Source: UBA11889 sp002313255
Lineage (GTDB): Bacteria > Pseudomonadota > Gammaproteobacteria > Pseudomonadales > Azotimanducaceae
Length of the DNA: 15,269 nt
NCBI GenBank assembly: GCA_913045265.1
Contig: CAJWQX010000063.1
Span: 1-15,269, forward strand
Direction: 5' to 3'
In this document: piece after piece, positions 1 through 7,683 of the stretch
How positions within the stretch are numbered: the stretch's first letter is position 1
Layout: every line of letters begins with the position of its first letter
The notes under the pieces: generated by a model
Seen by the model: only the letters and a program-made list of their open reading frames with translations
Told to the model about the DNA's origin: nothing
The model's database searches: none
Made by a program: the position numbers and the translations under genes

Positions 1-2
1 CG

Positions 3-548
3 TTCGTGATTCTCTTTACCATCGGTGGATTTTCCGGCTTGATGCTTGCGATGGTGCCTGCCGATTTTCAGTACCACGATACTTATTTTGTGGTTGCTCA
101 CTTTCACTACGTACTCTATCCGGGGGCCATCTTCGGCACCATGGCTGCCGTTTACTATTGGTTGCCCAAGTGGAGCGGGCACATGGTTGATGAATGGTGG
201 GGGAAATTGCACTTTTGGACCGCCATCACTTTCGTGAATTTGACGTTCTTCCCGATGCACTTCTCGGGACTGGCTGGCATGCCACGTCGCATCGTGGACT
301 ATTCGCACCAATTTCAGGACTTCAATTTGATCTCAAGTTTCGGTGCGATGGGCCTGGGTCTCACCCAAGTCCTGTTTTTGTTTATCGTGATTAAGACAAT
401 TCGCGGTGGCGAACCGGCAACGGATAAGGTTTGGGAAAGCGCGGAGGGCCTAGAGTGGACCATTCCTTCGCCCGCGCCATTGCACACGTTTGAAACACCT
501 CCCCCGTGGCCGATCAGCGAAACCGAGGCTCACGAAGGGGCGGCATAA
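3..548 (+). CDS. ctaD: Cytochrome c oxidase subunit I, 3' end (partial)
   Basis: This is the C-terminal part of the catalytic haem-copper oxidase subunit, which reduces O2 and pumps protons in the inner membrane. The frame is open through the left edge, so the start lies upstream. The helix X signature HDTYFVVAHFHYV is encoded from base 75. By family knowledge its HD pair lies near the Mg site, the first later His (bases 99-101) binds haem a3 and the second (105-107) binds haem a. Three hydrophobic helices follow, with the FPMHFSGLAGMPRR loop between them. The tail, with its SPAPLHTFETPPPW stretch, is typical of aa3-type enzymes. The TAA stop is 12 bases before ctaG. Subunit II is not in the window and is expected just upstream. 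Identification is secure; the exact oxidase subtype is inferred. Confidence 0.97.
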   Translation, partial: FVILFTIGGFSGLMLAMVPADFQYHDTYFVVAHFHYVLYPGAIFGTMAAVYYWLPKWSGHMVDEWWGKLHFWTAITFVNLTFFPMHFSGLAGMPRRIVDYSHQFQDFNLISSFGAMGLGLTQVLFLFIVIKTIRGGEPATDKVWESAEGLEWTIPSPAPLHTFETPPPWPISETEAHEGAA

Positions 549-560
549 CTTATTCGAGCC

Positions 561-1139
561 ATGACTGATTTAACCAACAACTCAAAAGTTTATCGCGGGA
601 CCATCATGCTCTGCGTCCTTGCCGTTGGCATGTTCGGATTCGCCTACGCCCTGGTCCCGTTATACGCAGTTTTTTGCGAAATAACGGGTATCAATGGGAA
701 GACTTCGGGTCAGAGTGTTGAGCTTCTGGAGACCGAATCGGACTCAGGACGGGAAATCAAAGTCCAGTTTCTCGCCCGCGTTGGGAACGGGTTGCCGTGG
801 GAATTTCGGCCGGCTACCCATCAATATAGAGTTAAACTCGGCCAAACCAGTATCACCAGCTTCTACGCGCGAAATCGGGCCACGTACGCGGTCACGGGCC
901 AAGCAGTACCAAGCATTTCGCCAGGGCATACGGCTGAATACGTGAAGAAGGTCGAGTGTTTCTGCTTCAATCAACAAGAACTTGAAGCCGGCGAAGAGAC
1001 AAACATGCCCGTCAAGTTCTACATCAGCGAGGAATTACCGGACGACGTTAATACGGTGACGCTGTCTTACACCATGTTCAGGGCGCCCGCGCGCAAACCC
1101 CCAACCCATATGGCAATGCTGTCGAGTAAGCGAATATGA
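561..1139 (+). CDS. ctaG: Cytochrome c oxidase assembly protein CtaG/Cox11
   Basis: This is the membrane-anchored periplasmic copper chaperone that delivers Cu(I) for the CuB site of subunit I. The 192 residues match the usual family length. There is a short cytoplasmic N-terminus, one membrane helix (about residues 13-35), then the family hallmark VPLYAVFCEITGINGKT with Cys39. A beta-rich periplasmic domain contains the copper-binding CFCF motif at 133-136, followed by NQQ. All three conserved cysteines (39, 133, 135) are present, so the protein should be functional. It lies between subunits I and III, the standard order in Pseudomonas-type cox clusters. Its TGA overlaps the ATG of the subunit III gene (ATGA at 1136-1139), suggesting translational coupling. 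The Shine-Dalgarno sequence is weak. Confidence 0.97.
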   Translation: MTDLTNNSKVYRGTIMLCVLAVGMFGFAYALVPLYAVFCEITGINGKTSGQSVELLETESDSGREIKVQFLARVGNGLPWEFRPATHQYRVKLGQTSITSFYARNRATYAVTGQAVPSISPGHTAEYVKKVECFCFNQQELEAGEETNMPVKFYISEELPDDVNTVTLSYTMFRAPARKPPTHMAMLSSKRI

Positions 1140-2023
1140 GCGACCAAGCACCCCGATATTACGTACCGCACACCAGCTACTGGCCGATCATTGGTGCGGT
1201 CTCGCTCTTTGTTACTGCCTTCGGCACCGCCACCTTCATCCATGAGAGCACCGAGTTTGTCGGTGCACAGACCGAATACGGCGAGTGGGTGTTCTATACC
1301 GGTCTTGTAATGATTGCCTGCATGATGTTCGGCTGGTTTAGGGACGTCGTTTCCGAGTCCGTACGCGGGATGATGAGCGGCCTAATGGACGTGTCCTACC
1401 GCCAGTCGATGGCCTGGTTCATCGTCTCGGAAGTCTTTTTCTTTGCAGCGTTCTTTGGCGCTCTCTTTTACGCGCGACTCGTGTCGGTCCCCTGGCTCGC
1501 CGGCGCGGGTAACAACCTCTGGACGCACACGCTCCTGCACCCGGACTTTGCCGACACGTGGCCCCTGTTTCTGACGCCGGACGGTACGACAACCGAGATC
1601 ATGGGCGCATGGGGCTTACCATTCATCAACACACTAATTCTGGTCACCAGCAGTGTGACAGTGACGTTTGCGCATTGGGCACTGAAAAAAAGAGATCGCA
1701 TTGTCGCCGGGGCTTGGTTGGCGTTATCCGTCGGGCTAGGCATCGCCTTCCTGGTCCTACAGGTGGTTGAGTATTTGCACGCATTTGACGAATTGGGCCT
1801 TACGTTGGGTTCAGGCATCTACGGCTCAACTTTCTTCATGCTGACCGGGTTTCACGGCGCGCATGTGACCATGGGAACCATCATGCTCACGGTGATGCTG
1901 TTCCGTATTTTTAGCGGGCACTTCGCACCCGAAAATCACTTCGCATTTGAGGCGACAAGTTGGTACTGGCACTTCGTCGACGTGGTTTGGCTGTTTCTAT
2001 TTACGTTCGTTTACTGGTTCTAA
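1136..2023 (+). CDS. ctaE: Cytochrome c oxidase subunit III
   Basis: Subunit III stabilises the haem-copper oxidase and helps protons enter the D channel. The 295-residue product has about seven hydrophobic helices. Family marks include the SEVFFFAAFFGALFYAR segment with the conserved membrane Glu (Glu99), the GFHGAHVTMGT helix, and the C-terminal YWHFVDVVWLFLF signature. The loop at about 118-150 (VPWLAGAGNN... LLHPDF) is of the longer kind typical of proteobacterial versions. The start overlaps the ctaG stop by four bases. The last four bases (2020-2023) are shared with the 3' end of the opposite-strand DUF2909 gene, so the two genes converge with no room for a conventional terminator between them. 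Confidence 0.97.
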   Translation: MSDQAPRYYVPHTSYWPIIGAVSLFVTAFGTATFIHESTEFVGAQTEYGEWVFYTGLVMIACMMFGWFRDVVSESVRGMMSGLMDVSYRQSMAWFIVSEVFFFAAFFGALFYARLVSVPWLAGAGNNLWTHTLLHPDFADTWPLFLTPDGTTTEIMGAWGLPFINTLILVTSSVTVTFAHWALKKRDRIVAGAWLALSVGLGIAFLVLQVVEYLHAFDELGLTLGSGIYGSTFFMLTGFHGAHVTMGTIMLTVMLFRIFSGHFAPENHFAFEATSWYWHFVDVVWLFLFTFVYWF

Positions 2024-2205
2024 CCAAGGTTGAACATGAACCCCAACGCCAACAGACCGAGCAACATAACGCCAAGCGCCGCACGAACACCGAGTGATGT
2101 AACCATTCGATCGGTCGTACCGCCGTCTCGAACAAAGAAATACAGCGCGCTACCAAGCGTGACAAGAATACCGACCATCACAACAATAATAAGGAGATTA
2201 AACAT
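2020..2205 (-). CDS. DUF2909 small twin-transmembrane protein
   Basis: The 61-residue protein has two hydrophobic helices (about 3-26 and 40-59) joined by a short charged loop containing FFVRDGGTTDR. This pattern and location match the DUF2909 / twin transmembrane family. In Pseudomonas-like genomes these genes lie antisense between subunit III and SURF1 of the cox cluster. The function is not established; association with oxidase assembly is inferred from conserved neighbourhood. The gene is antisense to the flanking genes and overlaps the subunit III stop by four bases. Its start lies 48 bases from the start of the divergent gldC-like gene, so that short gap probably holds both expression signals. 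I see no good Shine-Dalgarno sequence before its ATG. Confidence 0.85.
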   Translation of the reverse strand: MFNLLIIVVMVGILVTLGSALYFFVRDGGTTDRMVTSLGVRAALGVMLLGLLALGFMFNLG

Positions 2206-2253
2206 CTAGTTCAGAGGGCGTCGTACGGCCTCGCAGCGAATCAGGTTGACAGC

Positions 2254-2607
2254 ATGCCGCCACGAACTGCCGAAATCAAAGTAACCGTCGAACTCAACGA
2301 CCAAAATCTGCCGACTGGAATCGCTTGGCAGGCTACGGAAGGCCAAGAGGAAGGGGAGACGGCATGTCAGGCCATGATGCTTTCATTTTGGGACAGTGAG
2401 AAACAAGCGGTTGCAGCTATTGATTTGTGGACAGAAGAGATGACTATCGAAGAAATGAACCAGTACTTTTATCAAGTGATCCACAAGCTAGCGGATACAT
2501 ATCTTCGAGCGACTAAGGACGATGCAATCGCACGCGAAATTCACGCCTTCGGCGAAGGATTTGGCGAAACGTCAGGCGTTGTTGGGAGCCGAGAACAAAG
2601 TAAATGA
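2254..2607 (+). CDS. gldC: GldC-like small protein preceding the ACIII operon
   Basis: The 117-residue soluble protein has no signal peptide or membrane segment. It resembles GldC, known from Bacteroidota where it is encoded with gldB. Matching features are an N-terminal strand (EIKVTVELNDQNLPTGIAWQA), a middle acidic stretch leading to the CQAMMLSFWD motif (38-47), IDLWTEEMTIEEM (56-68), then a helix with FYQVIHKLADTYLRAT and a C-terminal FGEGFGE. The molecular role of GldC is poorly defined. Here it is the first gene of the ACIII run, and its TGA overlaps the actA ATG (ATGA at 2604-2607), which points to a role with ACIII rather than gliding; that is inference. A weak CAGG precedes the start by eight bases. 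Family identity is from recalled sequence pattern, not a search. Confidence 0.8.
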   Translation: MPPRTAEIKVTVELNDQNLPTGIAWQATEGQEEGETACQAMMLSFWDSEKQAVAAIDLWTEEMTIEEMNQYFYQVIHKLADTYLRATKDDAIAREIHAFGEGFGETSGVVGSREQSK

Positions 2608-3281
2608 ACGTATCAATCCAACCTGCGTTAAAGTCGCTGCAAACGGCAGCCCTCATTGTGGTGGTTGCGGTCGTTGGGATTTTCATCGGCTACTTTATCG
2701 ATTTCTTGGTCACAGACAGTCCCGAGGTATCGGCTCCCGAACAGCCCATCGCATTTAGCCACAAAATTCATGCAGGCGATAACGACATTCCGTGCCAATA
2801 TTGTCATACGGAAGCACGGCGCTCGCCATCAGCGGGCGTACCCAGTGTGAATAAGTGCATGGGGTGCCATAACGAAGTCGCCACCGAAAGCCCGCTTATT
2901 CGCCAACTCAGCGAGTACTGGGAAAACAAAGAGCCCATCCCTTGGATCAAGGTCCACGACCTACCTGACTTCGTCCACTTCACCCATAAACGTCACGTTC
3001 AAGCAGGTATTGCATGTCAGACCTGCCACGGTCCAGTCGAGACCATGGACAAGATCGCAGTCCACAGCAGGAATAACGAAGGGCCCACACTTCTGGCGAG
3101 TAGCACCGGCGAGATCATAAACAGTGAAACGAGCGACGTGGGCGCTACACAAAACGATCATTGGGAGATGGGACTTTGTCTCAACTGCCACAAACAACAC
3201 GATGTGGTGGACGGCAAAGCCGTCCGAGTGGACGAGGGCGGTTTTGACAACGGCCTCGACTGCTGGACCTGTCACAAGTAG
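2604..3281 (+). CDS. actA: ACIII subunit ActA, pentahaem cytochrome c
   Basis: ActA is the multihaem cytochrome c of alternative complex III, the quinol-oxidising complex that replaces bc1. It carries electrons on the periplasmic face. The 225-residue protein has one N-terminal membrane anchor (about 14-36) and five CxxCH motifs: CQYCH (64), CMGCH (85), CQTCH (138), CLNCH (192) and CWTCH (220). Five haems is the usual count for ActA. Extra histidines in FSHKIHAG (51-58) and FTHKRH (126-131) are likely axial ligands. The stretch between haem motifs three and four (143-190) seems longer than I remember for the family, and its extra part is polar and Ser/Thr/Asn-rich. The start overlaps the gldC-like gene by four bases. 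The next gene begins 12 bases after the stop. Confidence 0.96.
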   Translation: MNVSIQPALKSLQTAALIVVVAVVGIFIGYFIDFLVTDSPEVSAPEQPIAFSHKIHAGDNDIPCQYCHTEARRSPSAGVPSVNKCMGCHNEVATESPLIRQLSEYWENKEPIPWIKVHDLPDFVHFTHKRHVQAGIACQTCHGPVETMDKIAVHSRNNEGPTLLASSTGEIINSETSDVGATQNDHWEMGLCLNCHKQHDVVDGKAVRVDEGGFDNGLDCWTCHK

Positions 3282-3293
3282 GCGATTAACGCG

Positions 3294-5564
3294 ATGCCAA
3301 ACATAGATCGCAGAGACTTCATTAAACTCGTTGGCGCCGGTGGCGTCGGTGTGGGTGCAGGTGTTGTCCTGAGAGAATCCAACAAGCACCCACGGGAACA
3401 TCTCATTCCTCATGTGCTTGCACCAGAAGATTACAGCAGCGGGGTAGCGACCTGGTACAACAGCGTATGCTCAATGTGTAGTGCTGGTTGCGGTATTTCC
3501 GTACGTACTCGTGAGGGTCGCGCCAAGAAGATCGAAGGCAACCCGTCGCATGCCGTCAATCAAGGTGGGTTGTGTGCGCTCGGGCAGGCTGGTTTGCAAG
3601 TCCTCTATAACCCCGATCGCCTATCCGGTCCGCTGCTTCAGTCGGCCGATCGTGGCGCCGACGGCTTTACCCAAATTACCTGGGAAGACGGATTAACTCG
3701 AGTCGCATCTCAGCTCGACGTGCTTCGAGCAGCGGGCCGAGGAAATCGAATCGCGCTGTTGACGCGAGGCGTTGGCGGACATCTTGCCGAGCTGCTGGAG
3801 AGCTTTGCCAAAGGGGTTGGTACAAACAGACTCTTTCACTATGACTACGCCCATCCGCATGCTTTGTACGCCGCAAACGAGCGCTTCTTCGGTGAAGAGC
3901 AATTACCGTATTACGACCTGAGCAATACCCGTCACCTACTCTCGTTCGGAGCAGACTATTTGGCCGGATGGCTATCGCCCGTTCACCATAGTCTCGGTTT
4001 TGCGAACAGCCGACACGGTGGCGATAACCGCGGATACTTTGTTCAGATCGAACCCCGCATGTCCCCAAGTGGCGCCGCAGCCGACGAGTGGGTGCCCGCG
4101 AAACCGGGCACCGAGGGCATCCTAGCTTTGGGTTTGGCACATCACATCGTAGCGAGCGGTCATTACGACGGCGATGACATCGACGAATGGAAAGGTGTGC
4201 TGTCGGCGTACACGCTAGAAAAAGTCGCAGAAGAGACCGACGTTTCCGAGAGCGTGCTGCGACGCCTTGCTGAATCGTTTGCAAACGCAAGTCCAAGCCT
4301 AGCCATTGGTGGTGACGGTGCCGCCAACAACAGCAACGGCGTTGATACGCTGGTCGCAATCAATGCTTTGAATTATCTAGCCGGTAATGTCGGCACCGCT
4401 GGCGGGGTCGTTTTCAATCCGAACCCTGCCGGTGCGACTTCGCACGACCACCAAGCGAACTATCGAACTTTGGCGCAGCTCGCCGCAAGCGCACGCAACG
4501 GTGACATTGACGTACTTATTCTTAACGACGCGAATCCCGTCTTCACCATGCCACTCGCTTCTGAATTCAAGGCCGCGTTGGCACGAATACCGTTCATTGT
4601 CAGCTTGTCGAGCTTCATGGACGAAACATCAGCATTAGCCAACGTCGTCTTACCAAGCCACACGTACTTAGAAAGCTGGGGAGATGCATTTCCGGAACAC
4701 GGCATGGGCTTTTCGATCGGCGCAGTATCGCAGCCTGTCATTGCTCCGCTGTACGACACCAAAGCCACCGGCGACATCGTCCTTGACCTAGCTCGTCGTA
4801 TCGGCAATCCCATGCCCTGGGACTCACTGGAAGATTGCATTAAGGATGGCTGGAATAAAATCTACCAGCGCAACGCCTCGGACACACAGACCGATTCTTT
4901 CGAATCGTTCTGGAGAGCCTTGTTGAAAGCCGGCGTTTGGGGTGAGAAAAACCATCGCAGTAACGACTCCTTTCGGCCGAACGCGAGCGCCATCGCGAGC
5001 ATTGGCGTCAACGTACCCATTTTTTCGGGGGACGCAGAGGTTTATCCGTTTGTTTTGCAGCCGTTCCTTTCAACCTTGCACGATGGTCGCGCCGCCAATC
5101 TGCCGTGGATGCAGGAACTACCGGATGCCATGACCAGCGTCGTTTACGGCTCCTGGGTAGAAATGAATCCGAAGACCGCTGAAAACCTGGGATTAGCCGA
5201 AGGTGATCTGGTCGATATCGAGTCAACGGAGGGTGCGGTCAGAGCGCCGATATTGGTATACCCAGCCATCCGCCCCGACGTGATCGCCATGCCCATCGGG
5301 CAAGGCCACAGTAATTACGGTCGCTACGCGAGTAACCGGGGAACCAATCCCCTCGAAATACTTAGTCCATTAGTGGACGAGAGCTCCGGCAACCTCGCGT
5401 CCAACGCGACACGCGTGAAGGTTGTAGCCACCGGCAAACACATCGAAATCGTCAAGACCAGCGGTAAATCCCGCGATCTCGGGCGAGACATCGTGCAAAC
5501 GACGGGCGGCAGTGATCACACCGCTCAAACCAACAGCATCCCGATAATGGTAATACCAACATGA
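3294..5564 (+). CDS. actB1: ACIII subunit ActB1, molybdopterin-oxidoreductase-like
   Basis: The 756-residue protein has the fold of the catalytic subunit of complex iron-sulfur molybdoenzymes. In ACIII this domain is structural and is reported to lack molybdenum. A Tat signal is visible (DRRDFIK at 5-11, then a Gly/Val hydrophobic stretch), so the protein is exported folded. Residues 59-94 hold Cys59, Cys62, Cys66 and Cys94 in the CX2CX3CX27C spacing that binds a [4Fe-4S] cluster in active family members. Later come typical domain features: GGDGAANNSNG, LNDANPVFTMP, VVLPSHTYLESWGDAFPEHG, and a C-terminal aspartate-decarboxylase-like barrel (NPKTAENLGLAEGDLVDIES). Whether any cofactor binds is unknown. 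In Rhodothermus B1 and B2 are fused; here they are two genes with a four-base overlap. Confidence 0.95.
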   Translation: MPNIDRRDFIKLVGAGGVGVGAGVVLRESNKHPREHLIPHVLAPEDYSSGVATWYNSVCSMCSAGCGISVRTREGRAKKIEGNPSHAVNQGGLCALGQAGLQVLYNPDRLSGPLLQSADRGADGFTQITWEDGLTRVASQLDVLRAAGRGNRIALLTRGVGGHLAELLESFAKGVGTNRLFHYDYAHPHALYAANERFFGEEQLPYYDLSNTRHLLSFGADYLAGWLSPVHHSLGFANSRHGGDNRGYFVQIEPRMSPSGAAADEWVPAKPGTEGILALGLAHHIVASGHYDGDDIDEWKGVLSAYTLEKVAEETDVSESVLRRLAESFANASPSLAIGGDGAANNSNGVDTLVAINALNYLAGNVGTAGGVVFNPNPAGATSHDHQANYRTLAQLAASARNGDIDVLILNDANPVFTMPLASEFKAALARIPFIVSLSSFMDETSALANVVLPSHTYLESWGDAFPEHGMGFSIGAVSQPVIAPLYDTKATGDIVLDLARRIGNPMPWDSLEDCIKDGWNKIYQRNASDTQTDSFESFWRALLKAGVWGEKNHRSNDSFRPNASAIASIGVNVPIFSGDAEVYPFVLQPFLSTLHDGRAANLPWMQELPDAMTSVVYGSWVEMNPKTAENLGLAEGDLVDIESTEGAVRAPILVYPAIRPDVIAMPIGQGHSNYGRYASNRGTNPLEILSPLVDESSGNLASNATRVKVVATGKHIEIVKTSGKSRDLGRDIVQTTGGSDHTAQTNSIPIMVIPT

Positions 5565-6325
5565 GTTTCCTCGATCGCATAACCGAGGGTTGGCGGAAGA
5601 ACCGCAAGCCTGGCTACTACGAAAATTTTGACTACCACTGGGCCATGACCATCGACCTCGATCAATGCAGTGGCTGCGGGGCTTGCGTTACCGCTTGTCA
5701 GGCTGAAAACAATTTACCCATTGTCGGAGAGGATGCGTTCGTAAAAGGCCGAGAAGTGAAGTGGCTGAGATTGGAGCATTACTGGGAGGGTGAGTACCCC
5801 GACGTCAAGCTCAACGTCATTCCAATGATGTGCCAGCACTGTGACAGCGCGCCTTGCGAGACGGTCTGCCCGGTGAGTGCGACCTACCACAACCAGGATG
5901 GGCTCAATACGCAAATCTACAACCGATGCATTGGCACACGCTCATGTGCAGTTTATTGCCCGTACGAAGTGCGCTATTTCAACTACAACGACCACGAGTG
6001 GGATAGTCCGCTGGATCAGCAACTAAACCCTGACGTCTCCGTTCGCGAAAAAGGCGTCATGGAGAAATGCACCTTCTGCATTCAGCGCATCCGCCAAGCC
6101 AAGGACAACGCCAAAGATGATGGCCGCCGCCGAGTTCGAGATGGCGAAGTACAACCTGCATGCGTCCAAACGTGTCCCAGCAAAGCAATGGTTTTTGGTG
6201 ATCGAAACGATCCCAAAAGCAAAGTATCTCGGTCGCTCAGGGATCCACGTGCCTACAAAGTGTTGGATGAACTCAACACCAACTCGTCCGTGGTCTATCT
6301 CAAGAAAGTCGAGGCCGAGAGATAA
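5561..6325 (+). CDS. actB2: ACIII subunit ActB2, four-cluster iron-sulfur protein
   Basis: The 254-residue ferredoxin-type subunit corresponds to the C-terminal half of fused ActB. It passes electrons through a chain of iron-sulfur clusters on the periplasmic side. Cysteine groups in order are CSGCGACVTAC (CxxCxxCxxxC), CQHCDSAPCETVCP, CIGTRSCAVYCP and CTFCIQRI paired with CVQTCP. The third group has Thr where the second Cys of a [4Fe-4S] site would be, which fits the [3Fe-4S] cluster reported for ActB; the others fit three [4Fe-4S] clusters. There is no signal peptide, so it probably travels with the Tat-exported ActB1, as is known for partner subunits in this superfamily. It overlaps actB1 by four bases and lies two bases before actC. 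Confidence 0.96.
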   Translation: MSFLDRITEGWRKNRKPGYYENFDYHWAMTIDLDQCSGCGACVTACQAENNLPIVGEDAFVKGREVKWLRLEHYWEGEYPDVKLNVIPMMCQHCDSAPCETVCPVSATYHNQDGLNTQIYNRCIGTRSCAVYCPYEVRYFNYNDHEWDSPLDQQLNPDVSVREKGVMEKCTFCIQRIRQAKDNAKDDGRRRVRDGEVQPACVQTCPSKAMVFGDRNDPKSKVSRSLRDPRAYKVLDELNTNSSVVYLKKVEAER

Positions 6326-6327
6326 CC

Positions 6328-7683
6328 ATGCAGGGTGAACCAAACCAGTTGAAATACACGGACATTCACGAAGACGTGGTCAGATCGATCGTCGAAACTG
6401 GGCCCAACTATTATGTCGCATTAGCCACGGCTTTCGCCTTGACGTTAATCTGCTTCTTCTTTCCCTGGTTCTATCAGCTGTATTACGGCATTGGTGCCGC
6501 CGGGATGAACCATCCCAATGTTTGGGGAACCTATCTTGCAAGCTTCATTTTTTGGATTGGCCTAAGCCATTCGGGGACGCTGTTGTCCTGTGTGCTGCAC
6601 ATCACCAACAGTTCCTGGCGCAAAGCTATGTATCGAAGTGCCGAAGCCATGACGCTATTCTCACTCGTGGTCGCTGCCATGATGGTAATGGTCCATGTTG
6701 GCAGACCCTGGTTCATTCACTGGACCCTCCCTTACCCTAACCAGATGGAAATGTGGCCAAATTTTCGCTCGCCATTGTTGTTCGATGTCATGGCGATTAC
6801 CACCTACATCACAGGCAGCACGGTCTTCATCTACATGGGATCTATCCCCGATTTTGCCGCTGTTCGAGACCGAACTCGAGGTTGGCGCAACACCATGTAT
6901 TCTTTGCTGTCGCTCGGTTGGCGTGGTACCGACACGGAATGGCATCGTCTCCATTGGGCTTATACGTTTCTTGCGGTCCTGATCATTCCGCTCGCCGTTT
7001 CGGTCCACAGTATTGTCTCCTGGGACTTCGCGATGTCGATCGTGCCGGCGTTACACCAAACGATCTTCGCCCCATACTTTGTTGTGGGAGCGATCTACTC
7101 CGGAACAGCCGGCATCGTGACAGTGATGTTCGTGTTAAGAAAATTCATGGATTTCGGGGAGTACATCACCGAACTTCATTTCGACAATCTCGGCAAATTG
7201 TTACTGGTCTTGTCCTTACTCTGGTCGTATATCAACATCGTCGAGGTATTCACCGGCTTCTATAGCGGTGCGTCGGGAGAGACCGAAGCACTGCGTTACC
7301 GTCTCTTTGGGTTTTATGCGCCGCTTTATTGGGAGATGATCACGTTTTGCGCCTTTTTACCGTTGCTTTGCGCATTTAAGCGGTTTCGCACCTCGTTCGT
7401 GCCCATGCTTTACCTCTCTATTGCCATCAACATAGGCATGTACACCGAACGCTTCCTAATCGTCGCGACCTCTTTGTCGCGCCAGTACTTACCCGATGCC
7501 TGGGGTCTGTATGTCCCTAGCGCGGTTGAAATATCAATCTTGGTTGGCACATTGGCGTTGTTTACCACCCTATTTTTGTTGTTCGTGAAGATCTTCCCAA
7601 GCGTATCGATGTACGAAGTCAAAGAGACCATGAACACACCCAAGAAGATTCCCGTTGCTGCATCCGGAGGAAGTCTCGCATGA
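6328..7683 (+). CDS. actC: ACIII subunit ActC, NrfD-like membrane quinol-binding subunit
   Basis: ActC is an integral membrane NrfD/PsrC-family subunit that contacts the iron-sulfur subunit and, by family knowledge, forms the quinol oxidation site. The 451 residues contain about ten hydrophobic helices, first at about 27-50 and last at about 410-440. Conserved polar positions inside the membrane region include GLSHSG (His81), VHVGRPWF (122-129), and SVHSIVSWDFAMSIVP (225-240) with His227, Trp232 and Asp233. The extra-membrane tails are short. It begins two bases after actB2. GGAGG at 7666-7670, inside its last codons, serves as the ribosome-binding site for the overlapping actD. The WDFAM-IVP element also occurs in ActF, in line with the two being paralogues. 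Confidence 0.95.
   Translation: MQGEPNQLKYTDIHEDVVRSIVETGPNYYVALATAFALTLICFFFPWFYQLYYGIGAAGMNHPNVWGTYLASFIFWIGLSHSGTLLSCVLHITNSSWRKAMYRSAEAMTLFSLVVAAMMVMVHVGRPWFIHWTLPYPNQMEMWPNFRSPLLFDVMAITTYITGSTVFIYMGSIPDFAAVRDRTRGWRNTMYSLLSLGWRGTDTEWHRLHWAYTFLAVLIIPLAVSVHSIVSWDFAMSIVPALHQTIFAPYFVVGAIYSGTAGIVTVMFVLRKFMDFGEYITELHFDNLGKLLLVLSLLWSYINIVEVFTGFYSGASGETEALRYRLFGFYAPLYWEMITFCAFLPLLCAFKRFRTSFVPMLYLSIAINIGMYTERFLIVATSLSRQYLPDAWGLYVPSAVEISILVGTLALFTTLFLLFVKIFPSVSMYEVKETMNTPKKIPVAASGGSLA

Noticed and set aside
2246..2251. TTGACA resembling a perfect -35 box just before the gldC-like ATG
   Set aside because: A matching -10 would fall inside the coding region around 2269-2274, where the sequence does not resemble TATAAT.
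3676..4359. Long minus-strand open frame (227 codons) inside actB1
   Set aside because: Its translation is Arg/Cys-rich and low in recognisable motifs, and it lies wholly within a well-supported gene on the other strand.
3294..5564. Active formate- or thiosulfate-type molybdoenzyme instead of ActB1
   Set aside because: The neighbours actA, actB2, actC, actD, actE and actF, and the overlap with a four-cluster B2 protein, define an ACIII operon.
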